DNA of 64,000 nt from Acidipropionibacterium thoenii DSM 20276 (lineage in GTDB: Bacteria; Actinomycetota; Actinomycetes; Propionibacteriales; Propionibacteriaceae): assembly GCF_000423445.1 (NCBI RefSeq), contig NZ_AUHZ01000009.1:1-64000 (forward strand). Reading direction: 5' to 3'. Position numbers and translations under genes: made by a program. This document shows positions 45,152 through 54,503 of the stretch, piece by piece. Each line of letters opens with the position of its first letter. The stretch's first letter is position 1. The notes beneath the pieces are model-generated. The model was not told where the DNA came from. It saw only the letters and a list, made by a program, of their open reading frames with translations, and searched no databases.

Positions 45152-45759
45152 TCTCGCATCTGCACGGCACGGTCTCGGCCGCCGGGCCCACCTGGGTGGT
45201 GCTCGACATCTCCGGGTTCGGTCTGAAGGTCAACTGCCCGCCGGCCACCGCCGCCTCGGCCAGGATCGATCAGCCGATGTCGCTGTCGACCTCCTTGGTG
45301 GTCCGGGAGGACTCCCTCACCCTGCACGGATTCACCACCGCGGCCGACCGTGACGCCTTCGAGCTGGTCCAGAGTGCCTCGGGGGTCGGCCCGAAACTCG
45401 CGATGGCGATGCTGTCGGTGCTGGACGCCGACCAGCTGGCCGCAGCCCTCGGCGCAGAGGATGCCGCGACCCTGTGCCGGGTGCCTGGAATCGGGAAGAA
45501 GGGGGCCGCGAAACTGATCCTGGAACTCAAGGACCGCGCCCTGCTGTTCTCCTCCGGCTCGCTGCCCGGTGCGGCCGCCCCGGCGGCGATCGGCGGCGCC
45601 GAACCCTGGCGCGAGCAATTGGTCGACGGGCTCACCGGACTCGGCTGGTCGGCCCGCGACGCGGAGCGGGCTGCCGAGTCGGTCGCCCCGATGCGCCAGG
45701 AGGATCCCGATGTGACGATCGGGACCCTGATGAAGGCGGCGCTGCGGAGTCTGGCCTGA
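45148..45759 (+). CDS. ruvA: Holliday junction branch migration protein RuvA
   Basis: Binds the four-way junction and loads RuvB. 203 residues: OB fold (VISHLHGTV ... VREDSLTLHGF), two helix-hairpin-helix motifs (ASGVGPKLAMAML and VPGIGKKGAAKLILELK), an Ala/Gly/Pro linker and the C-terminal RuvB-binding three-helix domain (LTGLGWSARDAERA). GTG 45148 overlaps the ruvC stop, with GGAAGGA about 10 bp upstream. Confidence 0.95.
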   Translation: MISHLHGTVSAAGPTWVVLDISGFGLKVNCPPATAASARIDQPMSLSTSLVVREDSLTLHGFTTAADRDAFELVQSASGVGPKLAMAMLSVLDADQLAAALGAEDAATLCRVPGIGKKGAAKLILELKDRALLFSSGSLPGAAAPAAIGGAEPWREQLVDGLTGLGWSARDAERAAESVAPMRQEDPDVTIGTLMKAALRSLA

Positions 45760-45804
45760 AGCTGCTGGTACTGGACACCGGGCGGTCCTGTCGGTGCCGA
45801 TGAC

Positions 45805-45810
45805 TAGGCT
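45805..45810 (+). promoter_or_regulatory. ruvB -10 box
   Basis: TAGGCT, 32 bp before the ruvB ATG, predicts a leader of about 26 nt with AGAAGAGGGG. It may allow ruvB expression separate from ruvCA. Confidence 0.45.
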
Positions 45811-45842
45811 GACCTGCAGGACACCTGACGAGAAGAGGGGTA

Positions 45843-46904
45843 ATGGAGAACTCGCCGGTCGATCCCTGGGCCGAACCGCCTGAGAAGGCCGAGGAGGCGG
45901 CGCTACGCCCCGGCGCACTGGCGGAGTTCCGCGGCCAGCCGAGGGTGTCCGACCAGCTCGGCCTGGTGCTGGAGGCCGCCAGGGCCCGCCAGACCACCCC
46001 CGACCATGTGCTGCTGTCGGGCCCACCGGGGCTGGGCAAGACCACCCTGGCGATGATCATCGCCGCGGAGATGGGCTCGCCGATCAGGATCTCCTCGGGG
46101 CCCGCCATCCAGCACGCCGGGGACCTGGCGGCGATCCTGTCCTCCCTGGTGCCCGGCGAGGTGTTCTTCCTCGACGAGATCCACCGGATGTCCAAGCCGG
46201 CCGAGGAGATGCTCTACCTGGCGATGGAGGACTTCCGGGTCGACGTGGTGGTCGGCAAGGGTCCCGGGGCCACCGCCATCCCGATCGAGATCCCACCCTT
46301 CACCCTGGTCGGTGCCACCACCCGTGCCGGTCTGCTGCCCGGCCCGCTGCGCGACCGATTCGGCTTCACCGCCCAGTTGGAGTTCTACGACCCGGCCGAT
46401 CTGGAGGCCATCATCACCCGCTCGGCCGGAGTGCTGGGGGTGAGCCTGGCCGATCGCACCGCTGCCACCATCGCCGGGCGCTCGCGAGGCACCCCACGGA
46501 TCGCCAACCGGCTGCTGCGCAGGGTTCGCGACTATGCCGAGGTCAATATCGGCGCCGGTCCGGTGCAACCCGATGTGGCCGCCGCCGCACTGGATCTCTA
46601 CGAGGTCGACCCGCTGGGCCTGGACCGGCTGGACCGGGCAGTGCTGGACGCCGTCTGCGCCAAGTTCGGTGGCGGACCGGTGGGTCTGTCGACCCTGGCG
46701 ATCAGCGTGGGCGAGGAGCCCCAGACCGTCGAGGAGGTCGCCGAACCCTTCCTGGTGAGGCTGGGCTTCCTGATGCGCACTCCGCGGGGCCGGGTCGCCA
46801 CCGGGAGAGCCTGGGCCCATCTGGGCCTCACCCCGCCTGCCGACACCCTCGGTGCGGCCGGTTCCAGCACGACTGCCTCCGCCAGCGAGGCGGGCCTGTT
46901 CTGA
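45843..46904 (+). CDS. ruvB: Holliday junction branch migration helicase RuvB
   Basis: AAA+ motor of the RuvAB complex. 353 residues. Walker [12 protein letters not shown], Walker [10 protein letters not shown], sensor [17 protein letters not shown] (containing the arginine finger), then the winged-helix C-terminal domain ([17 protein letters not shown]). ATG 45843 follows AGAAGAGGGG. A Ser/Ala-rich tail follows the last helix. Confidence 0.97.
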   Translation: MENSPVDPWAEPPEKAEEAALRPGALAEFRGQPRVSDQLGLVLEAARARQTTPDHVLLSGPPGLGKTTLAMIIAAEMGSPIRISSGPAIQHAGDLAAILSSLVPGEVFFLDEIHRMSKPAEEMLYLAMEDFRVDVVVGKGPGATAIPIEIPPFTLVGATTRAGLLPGPLRDRFGFTAQLEFYDPADLEAIITRSAGVLGVSLADRTAATIAGRSRGTPRIANRLLRRVRDYAEVNIGAGPVQPDVAAAALDLYEVDPLGLDRLDRAVLDAVCAKFGGGPVGLSTLAISVGEEPQTVEEVAEPFLVRLGFLMRTPRGRVATGRAWAHLGLTPPADTLGAAGSSTTASASEAGLF

Positions 46905-46963
46905 GCAGGCTCCGGGCTGGCAGCGGCCTGTGCATTCGGCGGTGTCCTCGGGCCTGAGCCTGC
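46905..46963 (+). terminator. Possible ruvB terminator (long-loop hairpin)
   Basis: GCAGGCTC immediately after the ruvB stop pairs with GAGCCTGC at 46956-46963 (perfect 8 bp) across a 43-nt loop that can fold further. The rest of the 153-bp ruvB-yajC spacer holds the yajC promoter. Confidence 0.4.
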
Positions 46964-46992
46964 CGACGGAGGACGATCGGGGCCCGGGCGGG

Positions 46993-46998
46993 TAGCAT
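46993..46998 (+). promoter_or_regulatory. yajC-secDF -10 box
   Basis: TAGCAT, 59 bp before the yajC ATG; the predicted leader is about 53 nt. Confidence 0.45.
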
Positions 46999-47057
46999 GT
47001 GTGCGGGTCAGTCCTCTTCCACGACAGTCTTCACCCAAGACAAGTTAGGGATCTTTC

Positions 47058-47507
47058 ATGCCACTTCTTGCCAGCCTCGGCGGCCTGATGCCGATGGTCA
47101 TCGTCCTCATCCTGTTCCTGGGGTTGATGTCCTTCACCACTCGCCGCAACATGAAGAAGCAGAAGGAGGCCCGCCAGCAGATGGAGAACTCGATGGGCGA
47201 GGGCTCCCGGGTGATGCTCACCAGCGGGATCTACGGCACCATCACCCATATCGGTGACAAGCAGGCCATCGTCGAGCTGGCTCCCGGAGCGGAGATCGTG
47301 GTCGTCAAGCAGGCCATCAGCAAGGTCGTCGAGCCCTCCGAGGAGGAGTTCTCCTTCGCCGATGAGGCCGCTGCCCCGGTTGTCGCAGGCACCGTCGAGC
47401 CCGCTGCCGACCAGTCTGCCTCCCCGGCGGACGAGCTGGGAGTCGCCCCCGAGGCTGTCAACCCGCAGGCCGATGTGCCGGCCACTCACACCAAGACGTC
47501 GGAGTAG
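47058..47507 (+). CDS. yajC: Preprotein translocase subunit YajC
   Basis: Small Sec accessory protein that associates with SecD and SecF. 149 residues: one N-terminal membrane helix (MPMVIVLILFLGLMSF), the typical RNMKKQKEARQQMENSM and GSRVMLTSGIYGTI segments, then an acidic Ala/Pro/Glu tail of about 50 residues common in actinobacterial YajC. First gene of yajC-secD-secF-apt. Confidence 0.93.
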   Translation: MPLLASLGGLMPMVIVLILFLGLMSFTTRRNMKKQKEARQQMENSMGEGSRVMLTSGIYGTITHIGDKQAIVELAPGAEIVVVKQAISKVVEPSEEEFSFADEAAAPVVAGTVEPAADQSASPADELGVAPEAVNPQADVPATHTKTSE

Positions 47508-47607
47508 TCTCCGGGCCGGAACGCTCCGGTCTGCACCCTGACACCCCACCACAGGAGGCGTCGGCGACCGCCGGCGTCTCCTGATCACCGACCAAGGACT
47601 CCGATAC

Positions 47608-49305
47608 GTGGCTAGTACCCAGCACAAGCCCCACCCAGGCAGAACCCTCATCATCTTCCTGGTGGTCATCGCCGCGATGTACGGGCTGATGGCATTCACC
47701 CACTCATGGTCCCCACGGTTGGGCCTGGACCTCAAGGGGGGAACCACCATCACCCTGACGGCCCAGACCACCGACGGCAAGGCACCCTCGGCGGCCAACC
47801 TGGAACAGGCTCGCAACATCATCCAGCAGCGAGTCAACTCGATGGGCGTGGGGGAGTCCTCGGTCAAGACCTCCGGGGATCGCAATATCGTCGTCTCGGC
47901 CCCCAATGTGAACTCCGACCGGCTGCTGCAGATGGTCGGTCAGACCGCTCAGCTGGGATTCCGCTTCGTCTACGCCGAGGCGGCCGTCCAGGCGGCCGCC
48001 GGGCCCTATACTCCGACCGGTCTGCCGAGCGCTCCTGCCACCCCGACCCCGACACCCAGTGCCTCGGCCTCGGCGGGGGCAGCCTCGGCCAGTCCCGGTG
48101 CCTCGGCCTCGGCGGGGGCCGCCTCGGCCAGTCCCAGTGCCACCCCCACCAGCTACTCCGACAAGGACGCCAAGGCCCAGGCGGCGCAGGTCAAGGCCGC
48201 CCAGCAGTGGCAGCCCAGCACCGCCGACCAGCAGGCCTTCACCGATTACAAGTGCGGCCAGAGCGTCAAGGCCCAGGATCAGAACGCGTTGGTGACCTGC
48301 AATCGTGAGGGCACCATGAAGTTCCTGCTCTCCCCGGTGGCGCTGCCCGGAACCCTGGTCACCAAGGCCACCTCCGGTATCCCGCAGGGCAACGTGGCCT
48401 ATGTCGTCAACCTGACCTTCAACTCGATCGGGGCCACCAGCTTCGGTACCGCCACCACCTTCCTGTGCTCCCAGCAGAGCCCGCAGAACCAGTTCGCGGT
48501 GGTCCTGGACGGCAAGGTGATCTCCAATCCGCAGCTGGACGGCACCAAGGGCTCGTCCTGCCCGATCACCACCGGCCAGGCGGAGATCTCGGGCAACTTC
48601 ACCCAGTCCTCGGCCGAGGAACTGGCCAATATCCTCAAGTACGGTGCCCTTCCGCTGTCCTTCACGGCCTCCAGCGTGGACACCGTCTCCCCCACTCTGG
48701 GAGGTGAGCAGTTGAGGGTCGGCCTGATAGCCGGCCTGATCGGCCTGGTCCTGGTGGCCGGCTACTGCATCCTCTACTACCGGGGTCTGGGGCTGGTGGT
48801 GATCAGCTCGCTGGTGATCGCCGGTGCCTTCAGCTACGCCGCCATGGTGCTGCTGGGGGAGGCGATGGGATTCACCCTCTCGCTGGCCGGCATCGCCGGT
48901 GCCATCGTGGCGATCGGCATCACCGCCGACTCCTTCATCATCTACTTCGAACGGATCCGCGATGAGATCCGGGAGGGCCGCACCCTGCGCACCTCCCTTC
49001 AGACCGGTTGGCGCAAGGCGCGCGGCACCATCGCGATGGCCGATGGCGTGCAGTTGCTCTCGGCCGTCATCCTGTTCATCCTGTCGGTCGACCAGGTGCG
49101 AGGCTTCGCCTTCACCCTGGGCCTGACCACCGTGATCGACCTGTTGATCTGCTTCTTCTTCACCCATCCGATCGTGCTGCTGCTCGGCGGCACCAGGTTC
49201 TGGGGTACCGGGCGCACCGGCTCGGGGCTGGAGCCCCAGCACATGGGAGTCACCGAGGCCCAGCTGCTGGGACGCCGGGCCCACCACGTACGAGAGGAGG
49301 CCTGA
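47608..49305 (+). CDS. secD: Protein translocase subunit SecD
   Basis: Proton-driven Sec component that pulls preproteins on the outer face. 565 residues: helix 1 (RTLIIFLVVIAAMYGLMAF), P1 head domain with LGLDLKGGTTITL, an Ala/Ser/Pro/Thr-rich insertion (about 140-185) containing two copies of a 13-residue repeat, the second half of the P1 domain, and helices 2-6 with AGIAGAIVAIGITADSFIIYFERIRDE. GTG 47608 follows AAGGA. Only 1 bp separates it from secF. The insertion should be surface exposed outside the membrane. Confidence 0.96.
   Translation: MASTQHKPHPGRTLIIFLVVIAAMYGLMAFTHSWSPRLGLDLKGGTTITLTAQTTDGKAPSAANLEQARNIIQQRVNSMGVGESSVKTSGDRNIVVSAPNVNSDRLLQMVGQTAQLGFRFVYAEAAVQAAAGPYTPTGLPSAPATPTPTPSASASAGAASASPGASASAGAASASPSATPTSYSDKDAKAQAAQVKAAQQWQPSTADQQAFTDYKCGQSVKAQDQNALVTCNREGTMKFLLSPVALPGTLVTKATSGIPQGNVAYVVNLTFNSIGATSFGTATTFLCSQQSPQNQFAVVLDGKVISNPQLDGTKGSSCPITTGQAEISGNFTQSSAEELANILKYGALPLSFTASSVDTVSPTLGGEQLRVGLIAGLIGLVLVAGYCILYYRGLGLVVISSLVIAGAFSYAAMVLLGEAMGFTLSLAGIAGAIVAIGITADSFIIYFERIRDEIREGRTLRTSLQTGWRKARGTIAMADGVQLLSAVILFILSVDQVRGFAFTLGLTTVIDLLICFFFTHPIVLLLGGTRFWGTGRTGSGLEPQHMGVTEAQLLGRRAHHVREEA
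48061..48138 (+). repeat. 39-bp tandem repeat (two copies) inside secD
   Basis: Two adjacent 39-bp units (48061-48099 and 48100-48138) differ at only two positions and encode the 13-residue unit ASASAGAASASPG/S. The period is a multiple of three, so copy-number changes would keep the frame. Confidence 0.85.
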
Positions 49306-49306
49306 G

Positions 49307-50437
49307 ATGGCTGAACTGCCAGAGACGCCGAGGACGCCCGCGAGGACGGGCTTCGCCCATGCGCTGTACACCGGCGCGATCTCCTACTCTTTCGTGGGAC
49401 GCCGCAAGGTCTGGTACATCCTGTCGGCAGTGATGATCCTCATCTCGGTCGGCGGCTTGTTGGTCCGCGGGCTGAACCTGGGCATCGACTTCCGCGGCGG
49501 TGTCGCCTTCAATGCTCCGGTGGCAGTGAACTCCAGCACCATCGACACGGTGCGCCAGGCCGTTGTCTCATCGGGGCCCGGTGATCTGGACGGCACCGAG
49601 GTGGTCACGGTCGGTACCGGCCATGTCCGGGTGCAGACCCGCCCGCTGAGCCCCTCGGAGACCACCACGGTGCGCCAGGCGATAGCCAGGGTCACCGGGG
49701 CCCAGGCCGACGCCGTCACCTACACCAATGTCGGGAGCCAGTGGGGACGCCAGATCACCCAGAAGGGACTCCAGGCCTTGGCGGTCTTCCTGGCTCTGGT
49801 GATGATCCTCATCTGGGTCTACTTCCGTGACTGGAGGATGTCGGTCTCGGCGATCGTCGCCATGCTGCATGACATCGTCATCACCGTCGGGGTGTACGCC
49901 CTGGTGGGCTTCACGGTCACCCCCTCGACCCTGATCGGGGTGCTCACCATCCTGGGCTACTCGCTGTACGACACGGTGGTGGTCTTCGACAAGGTCCGTG
50001 AGAACACCGCGGGCCTGGCGGGCACCGACGTCACCTACTCCGAGGGCGCCAACCGCGCTGTCAACCAGGTCCTGGTGAGATCCATCAACACCACCATCAT
50101 CGGCGTCCTCCCGGTGGCGGCGCTGCTGTTCGGCGGAGCCTTCCTGCTCGGCTCGGGACCCCTCGAGGATCTCGGCCTGGCGCTGTTCGTCGGCATGATC
50201 ATCGGCGCCTACTCCTCGATCTTCATCGCCACCCCGCTGCTGGCCCAGATGCGCGAGCGCGAGCCCGAGGTGCGCAAGCACACCGAGGCCGTGCTGCGAC
50301 GTCGCGAGAGGGCCGCCGAGGAGGGACTGCGGGTCAGCGCCGAGACGGTCGCGACCGGATCCACAGAACTCACCGATCTTCCGGCCACCATCCGGAGCCA
50401 GCCGGTTCGCAACTCCCGATCAGCGAGGCAGAAATGA
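49307..50437 (+). CDS. secF: Protein translocase subunit SecF
   Basis: Partner of SecD. 376 residues, six helices: helix 1 (VWYILSAVMILISVGGLLV), then GLNLGIDFRGGVAF in the head domain and the conserved core ILGYSLYDTVVVFDKVRENT followed by NQVLVRSINTTI. The C-terminal tail after the last helix is basic and polar. ATG 49307 is 1 bp after the secD stop. Overlaps apt by 4 bp. Confidence 0.96.
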   Translation: MAELPETPRTPARTGFAHALYTGAISYSFVGRRKVWYILSAVMILISVGGLLVRGLNLGIDFRGGVAFNAPVAVNSSTIDTVRQAVVSSGPGDLDGTEVVTVGTGHVRVQTRPLSPSETTTVRQAIARVTGAQADAVTYTNVGSQWGRQITQKGLQALAVFLALVMILIWVYFRDWRMSVSAIVAMLHDIVITVGVYALVGFTVTPSTLIGVLTILGYSLYDTVVVFDKVRENTAGLAGTDVTYSEGANRAVNQVLVRSINTTIIGVLPVAALLFGGAFLLGSGPLEDLGLALFVGMIIGAYSSIFIATPLLAQMREREPEVRKHTEAVLRRRERAAEEGLRVSAETVATGSTELTDLPATIRSQPVRNSRSARQK

Positions 50438-50982
50438 GTCTCAGCAGAACCGACCTGATCGCCTCCCTGATCCGTTCGGTGCCGGACTTCCCCAAGCCGG
50501 GAGTCGAGTTCAAGGACATCACCCCGCTGCTCGGCAACCCGAACGGGTTCGCCGCTGCCATCGAGGCCCTGGTGGCCTCGGCATCACGGGATCTGGACGT
50601 GGTGGTCGGCATCGAGGCGCGCGGATTCGTCTTCGCCGCCCCGGTGGCGCTGGCTCTGGGGATCGGCTTCGTGCCCGTCCGCAAACCCGGCAAGCTGCCC
50701 TGCGAGGTGTTCGCCAAGAGTTTCGACCTGGAGTACGGCTCGGAGACCCTCACGATCCACCGCGATGCCATCCCGGCCGGTTCCCGGGTGATGATCGTCG
50801 ATGACATCCTGGCCACCGGCGGCACTCTGGCCGCCACCGCAGGTCTGCTGCAGGACCTCGACGTCGAGCTGGCCGGCGTCGCTGTGCTGATGGAGCTCGA
50901 GGGACTGGGTGGCCGGCAGATGCTGGCCGAGCACGGGGTCGACCAGGTTGACGCAGTCCTGAAGGCGTCAGTCCAGTCCTGA
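50434..50982 (+). CDS. apt: Adenine phosphoribosyltransferase Apt
   Basis: Salvages adenine to AMP with PRPP. 182 residues; the PRPP-binding loop is VMIVDDILATGGTLAA, and the flexible region RKPGKLPCEVFAKSFDLEYG and the N-terminal VPDFPKPGVEFKDITPLL are standard. ATG 50434 overlaps the secF stop. In many actinobacteria apt is followed directly by rel; here a channel gene lies between them. Confidence 0.95.
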   Translation: MSLSRTDLIASLIRSVPDFPKPGVEFKDITPLLGNPNGFAAAIEALVASASRDLDVVVGIEARGFVFAAPVALALGIGFVPVRKPGKLPCEVFAKSFDLEYGSETLTIHRDAIPAGSRVMIVDDILATGGTLAATAGLLQDLDVELAGVAVLMELEGLGGRQMLAEHGVDQVDAVLKASVQS

Positions 50983-51002
50983 CAGGGCTGAACGGGGACC
51001 CG

Positions 51003-52088
51003 ATGGCCGAGGAGCAGATGGCGGACAGCACCGGACGCGTGATCCGTCGTACCGCGATGGTGAACCTGCCCTTCAAGGCCCACAGCCCACTGGTCCTGCT
51101 GGGCCGGAGGGCGATGCTGGCGTTCATGCTGATGGTGGTGAGCACCGCGATCGTCTACTTCGATCGTGGTTCCTACATCGACAACGTCACCCACACCCCG
51201 ATCGGTTTCGTCGACGCGCTGTACTACTCGACGGTCACCGTGACCACCACCGGCTACGGGGACATCACTCCGCTGACCCCCTCGGCACGGCTGATCAGTG
51301 CCGTGGTCATCACACCGTTGAGGATCGGCTTCCTGGTGCTGTTGGTGGGCGCCACCCTGGAGGTGCTCGCCAATGAGGGCCGCCGGGGACTGCGGGACGC
51401 GAGCTGGAGAAGGCATATGCGCAATCACACCGTCGTCATCGGATACGGCACCAAGGGTCGCTCCGCGATCGCCACATTGATGGCTCACGACGTGCCGTTG
51501 GACCGGATCGTCGTCATCGATGCCAAGTCCACCGCGATCGCCGAGGCCAACCGGCACGGCCTGGCGGCCTTCGAGGGAGACGCCACCCGTCGAGACCTGT
51601 TGCGTCGGGCCGAGGTGGCCAAGGCCCGTGAGGTCATCATCACGCTGCCTCGCGATGACACCGCCATCCTCACCACCCTGACCGTCCGCCAGCTCAACGC
51701 CCGCTGCCACATCGTGGTGGCCGGCCGCGAGGAGGAGAATCTCTCGCTGCTGCGCGAGTCCGGGGCCAATGCGGTGGTCACCTCGGCCGATGCGGTCGGC
51801 CGGCTGCTCGGGTTGACCACCGTGAACCCGCATGTCGGCGAGGTCGTCGACGACCTCATCTCCAGCGCCCACGGCATGGAGGTCATCCAGCGGATGGTCA
51901 GTGCCAACGAGGTCGGCGCCCGGCCGGCCGATATCGTCAACGAGCGGGTGCTGGCGGTGGTGCGCAATGGCACGCTGCGGAACTTCTACGACCCGATGCT
52001 CGACAAGTTGGAGACCGGCGACTCGGTGATCGTGGTTCGCCGAGCGCTGACCCGGCGGCGCGGCGCCCCTCAGCCGCCGCACAGCTGA
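51003..52088 (+). CDS. Two-helix potassium channel with RCK/TrkA-N domain
   Basis: 361 residues: helix 1 (AMLAFMLMVVSTAIVYF), pore loop with the K+ filter TTTGYGD, helix 2 (LISAVVITPLRIGFLVLLVG), then a cytosolic Rossmann RCK domain (HTVVIGYGTKGRSAIATL, with Asp in VVIDAKS), and a C-terminal TrkA-C-like part. This is the MthK/Kch layout in which nucleotide or ion binding to the RCK ring gates the pore. ATG 51003 lies 20 bp after apt with GGGGAC upstream, so it may be co-transcribed. The glycine-rich loop reads GYGTKG. Regulating ligand unknown. Confidence 0.9.
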   Translation: MAEEQMADSTGRVIRRTAMVNLPFKAHSPLVLLGRRAMLAFMLMVVSTAIVYFDRGSYIDNVTHTPIGFVDALYYSTVTVTTTGYGDITPLTPSARLISAVVITPLRIGFLVLLVGATLEVLANEGRRGLRDASWRRHMRNHTVVIGYGTKGRSAIATLMAHDVPLDRIVVIDAKSTAIAEANRHGLAAFEGDATRRDLLRRAEVAKAREVIITLPRDDTAILTTLTVRQLNARCHIVVAGREEENLSLLRESGANAVVTSADAVGRLLGLTTVNPHVGEVVDDLISSAHGMEVIQRMVSANEVGARPADIVNERVLAVVRNGTLRNFYDPMLDKLETGDSVIVVRRALTRRRGAPQPPHS

Positions 52089-52101
52089 GGAGGGTGGCAC
52101 T

Positions 52102-52107
52102 AGACTG
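52102..52107 (+). promoter_or_regulatory. rel -10 box
   Basis: TAGACT, 54 bp before the rel GTG, predicts a leader of about 48 nt with GGGAGG. Confidence 0.5.
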
Positions 52108-52161
52108 GCGGCCAGCCCGGACCCGAGAGCAGGTCAGGCAGGATGGTCAGGGAGGTCGATC

Positions 52162-54483
52162 GTGGCTGAGGAGAGCGTCTACGGGCCCTACGGGGCTCGC
52201 AGCGGGGCGCCCGGAAAGCCGCAGGCCCAGGTCCAGCCGACCCCCCAGCCGCGGATGGGGATGCGCGAGAGGATCGTGCGTTGGCGGGCCCCCAAGCCGC
52301 CGGTGCAGGCCGTCCTCGACCCGCTGATGTCGACCGTGCTGGCCTCCCACGCCAATGCCGATGTCGGACTGCTGGAACGGGCCTATGAGACCGCCGACCA
52401 CTACCACCGGGGCCAGACCCGGAAGTCGGGGGATCCCTACATCACCCATCCGCTGGCGGTCGCGATGATCCTGGCCGAGCTGGGGATGGACGACCAGACG
52501 CTGTGCGCCGGGTTGCTGCACGACACCGTGGAGGACACCTCCTACACGATGGAGCAGCTCACCGCCGACTTCGGCCAGGAGGTCGCCCTGCTGGTCGATG
52601 GCGTCACCAAGCTGGACAAGGTGCAGTACGGCTCCTCGGCCAAGGCCGAGACGATCCGCAAGATGGTCATCGCGATGAGCCGCGACATCCGGGTGCTGGT
52701 GATCAAGCTCGCCGACCGGCTGCACAATATGCGCACCATCGGCTTCCTGCGCCCCGACAAGCAGAACCGGATCGCCCAGGAGACCCTGGAGATCTTCGCG
52801 CCGCTGGCCCATCGACTGGGCATGAACGCGGTCAAGTGGGAGCTGGAGGACCTGGCCTTCTCCACCACCCAGCCCAAGGTCTACGACGAGATCGTTCACC
52901 TGGTCGCCGAGCAGGCCCCGCAACGGGAGAAGCAGCTCACCGAGGTCATCGAGATCGTCCGCCAGGATCTGGCCGAGGCCGGTATCAAGGCCACCGTCTA
53001 CGGGCGTCCGAAGCACTACTACTCGATCTACCAGAAGATGGTGGTGCGGGGCCGCGACTTCTCCGACATCTACGACCTGGTGGGGCTGCGGATCCTGGTC
53101 GACACCTCGCGCGACTGCTATGCCGCCCTGGGGGTGATGCACGTGCGCTGGAACCCGCTGCCCGGCCGGTTCAAGGACTACATCGCGATGCCGAAGTACA
53201 ACATGTACCAGTCCCTGCACACCACCGTGCTGGGCCCCGGCGGGCGCCCGGTGGAGCTGCAGATCCGCACCCACGAGATGCACCGGCGTGCCGAGTACGG
53301 CGTCGCGGCGCACTGGAAGTACAAGGAGAACCCCAACTCGGTGGCCAAGGGGGTGCAGGCCGACGGCACCGAGCTGTCGTGGGTGCGCAGCCTCAACCAG
53401 TGGTCCAGGGAGGAGTCGGATCCCGGCGAGTTCCTCGACTCGCTGCGCTTCGAGATCAACTCCACCGAGGTCTACGTCTTCACTCCCAAGGGCGATGTGA
53501 TGTCGCTGCCACAGGGGGCGACGCCGGTCGACTTCGCCTACGCGGTGCACACCGAGGTCGGGCACCACTGCATCGGCGCCCGGATCAACGGCAAACTGGT
53601 GCCCCTGGACACCCAGCTGACCAATGGCGACATGGTCGACGTGCTCACCTCCCATGCGCCGGATGCCGGGCCGAGTCGCGACTGGCTGACCTTCGTCACC
53701 AGCCCCAGGGCCCGATCCAAGATCAAGGCCCACTTCACCCGGGAACGCCGCGAGGAGTCCATCGAGGCCGGCAAGGACGCCATCGCCCGGCAGATCCGCC
53801 ACGGCGGGCTGAATCTCCAGTCGTTGCTGACCGTGGAGTATCTCACGGCGGTCGCCGACGATCTGAAGTTCGCAGACATCAACTCGCTGTACGCCGCGGT
53901 GGGGGAGCACAACGTGGGGCCGCAGGCGGTTGTGGAACGGCTCATCGCCCTGGGCGGGGGCACCGAGGAGACCCGCGCCGAGGGGCAGGAGGACACCGCT
54001 GTCGAGGTGACGGCCCGCAGGCCGCGCAAGCACAGCGAGTCCGGGGTCGAGGTGGACGGCCAGCCCGACATGCTGGTGAAGCTGGCGCGCTGCTGCACCC
54101 CGCTGCCGGGGGACCAGATCATGGGATTCGTGACCCGCACCGATGGCGTCTCGGTGCACCGCACCGATTGCAGCAATGCCAAGCATCTGCTGGAGTACCC
54201 CGAACGGATCGTGCCGGTCTCGTGGGCCGGAGAGCCCGAGGAGGGATACCTGGTCACCGTCCAGGTGGAGGGGCTGGACCGCTCCGGACTGCTCTTCGAC
54301 ACCTCCCGGATCCTCGCCGAGCAGGGGGTCTCGATCCTGTCGGCCAATGTCAGCGCCTCGAAGAACCATCTGGCCCGGCTGCGGCTGACCTTCGAGTCCC
54401 CCGACCCGACCCATCTGCGCCACCTGGTGGAGTCGATCAGGCGCATCTCAGGGGTGTACGACGTCTACCGGGTCAAGTCCTGA
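52162..54483 (+). CDS. relA: Bifunctional (p)ppGpp synthetase/hydrolase Rel
   Basis: Stringent-response enzyme, 773 residues. The HD hydrolase domain is intact (YITHPLAVA, LLHDTVEDT, KLADRLHNMRT), the synthetase domain has GRPKHYYSIYQKM and FKDYIAMPKYNMYQSLHT, then TGS (VYVFTPKGDVMSLPQGATP), the zinc-finger/CC region (LVKLARCCTPLPGDQIMGFVT) and a C-terminal ACT domain. Both activities are therefore predicted. The first 50 residues are Pro/Gln-rich and variable. GTG 52162 has GGGAGG 7 bp upstream. A single long RSH protein is usual for actinobacteria, where the gene is often called rel. Confidence 0.96.
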   Translation: MAEESVYGPYGARSGAPGKPQAQVQPTPQPRMGMRERIVRWRAPKPPVQAVLDPLMSTVLASHANADVGLLERAYETADHYHRGQTRKSGDPYITHPLAVAMILAELGMDDQTLCAGLLHDTVEDTSYTMEQLTADFGQEVALLVDGVTKLDKVQYGSSAKAETIRKMVIAMSRDIRVLVIKLADRLHNMRTIGFLRPDKQNRIAQETLEIFAPLAHRLGMNAVKWELEDLAFSTTQPKVYDEIVHLVAEQAPQREKQLTEVIEIVRQDLAEAGIKATVYGRPKHYYSIYQKMVVRGRDFSDIYDLVGLRILVDTSRDCYAALGVMHVRWNPLPGRFKDYIAMPKYNMYQSLHTTVLGPGGRPVELQIRTHEMHRRAEYGVAAHWKYKENPNSVAKGVQADGTELSWVRSLNQWSREESDPGEFLDSLRFEINSTEVYVFTPKGDVMSLPQGATPVDFAYAVHTEVGHHCIGARINGKLVPLDTQLTNGDMVDVLTSHAPDAGPSRDWLTFVTSPRARSKIKAHFTRERREESIEAGKDAIARQIRHGGLNLQSLLTVEYLTAVADDLKFADINSLYAAVGEHNVGPQAVVERLIALGGGTEETRAEGQEDTAVEVTARRPRKHSESGVEVDGQPDMLVKLARCCTPLPGDQIMGFVTRTDGVSVHRTDCSNAKHLLEYPERIVPVSWAGEPEEGYLVTVQVEGLDRSGLLFDTSRILAEQGVSILSANVSASKNHLARLRLTFESPDPTHLRHLVESIRRISGVYDVYRVKS

Positions 54484-54490
54484 CTGCCAC

Positions 54491-54496
54491 TAGGCT
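54491..54496 (+). promoter_or_regulatory. thrC -10 box, leaderless start
   Basis: TAGGCT begins 7 bp after the rel stop and ends 7 bp before the thrC GTG at 54504. No RBS is present. Confidence 0.6.
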
Positions 54497-54503
54497 GGAA
54501 TCC

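Noticed and set aside
48061-48138. Short tandem repeat considered as a CRISPR remnant
   Set aside because: There are only two adjacent copies with no spacers, and the units are in frame within secD.
52503-54503. Long upstream extension of thrC inside rel
   Set aside because: The frame is open only because of GC bias; thrC has a leaderless promoter and a family-typical N-terminus at 54504.
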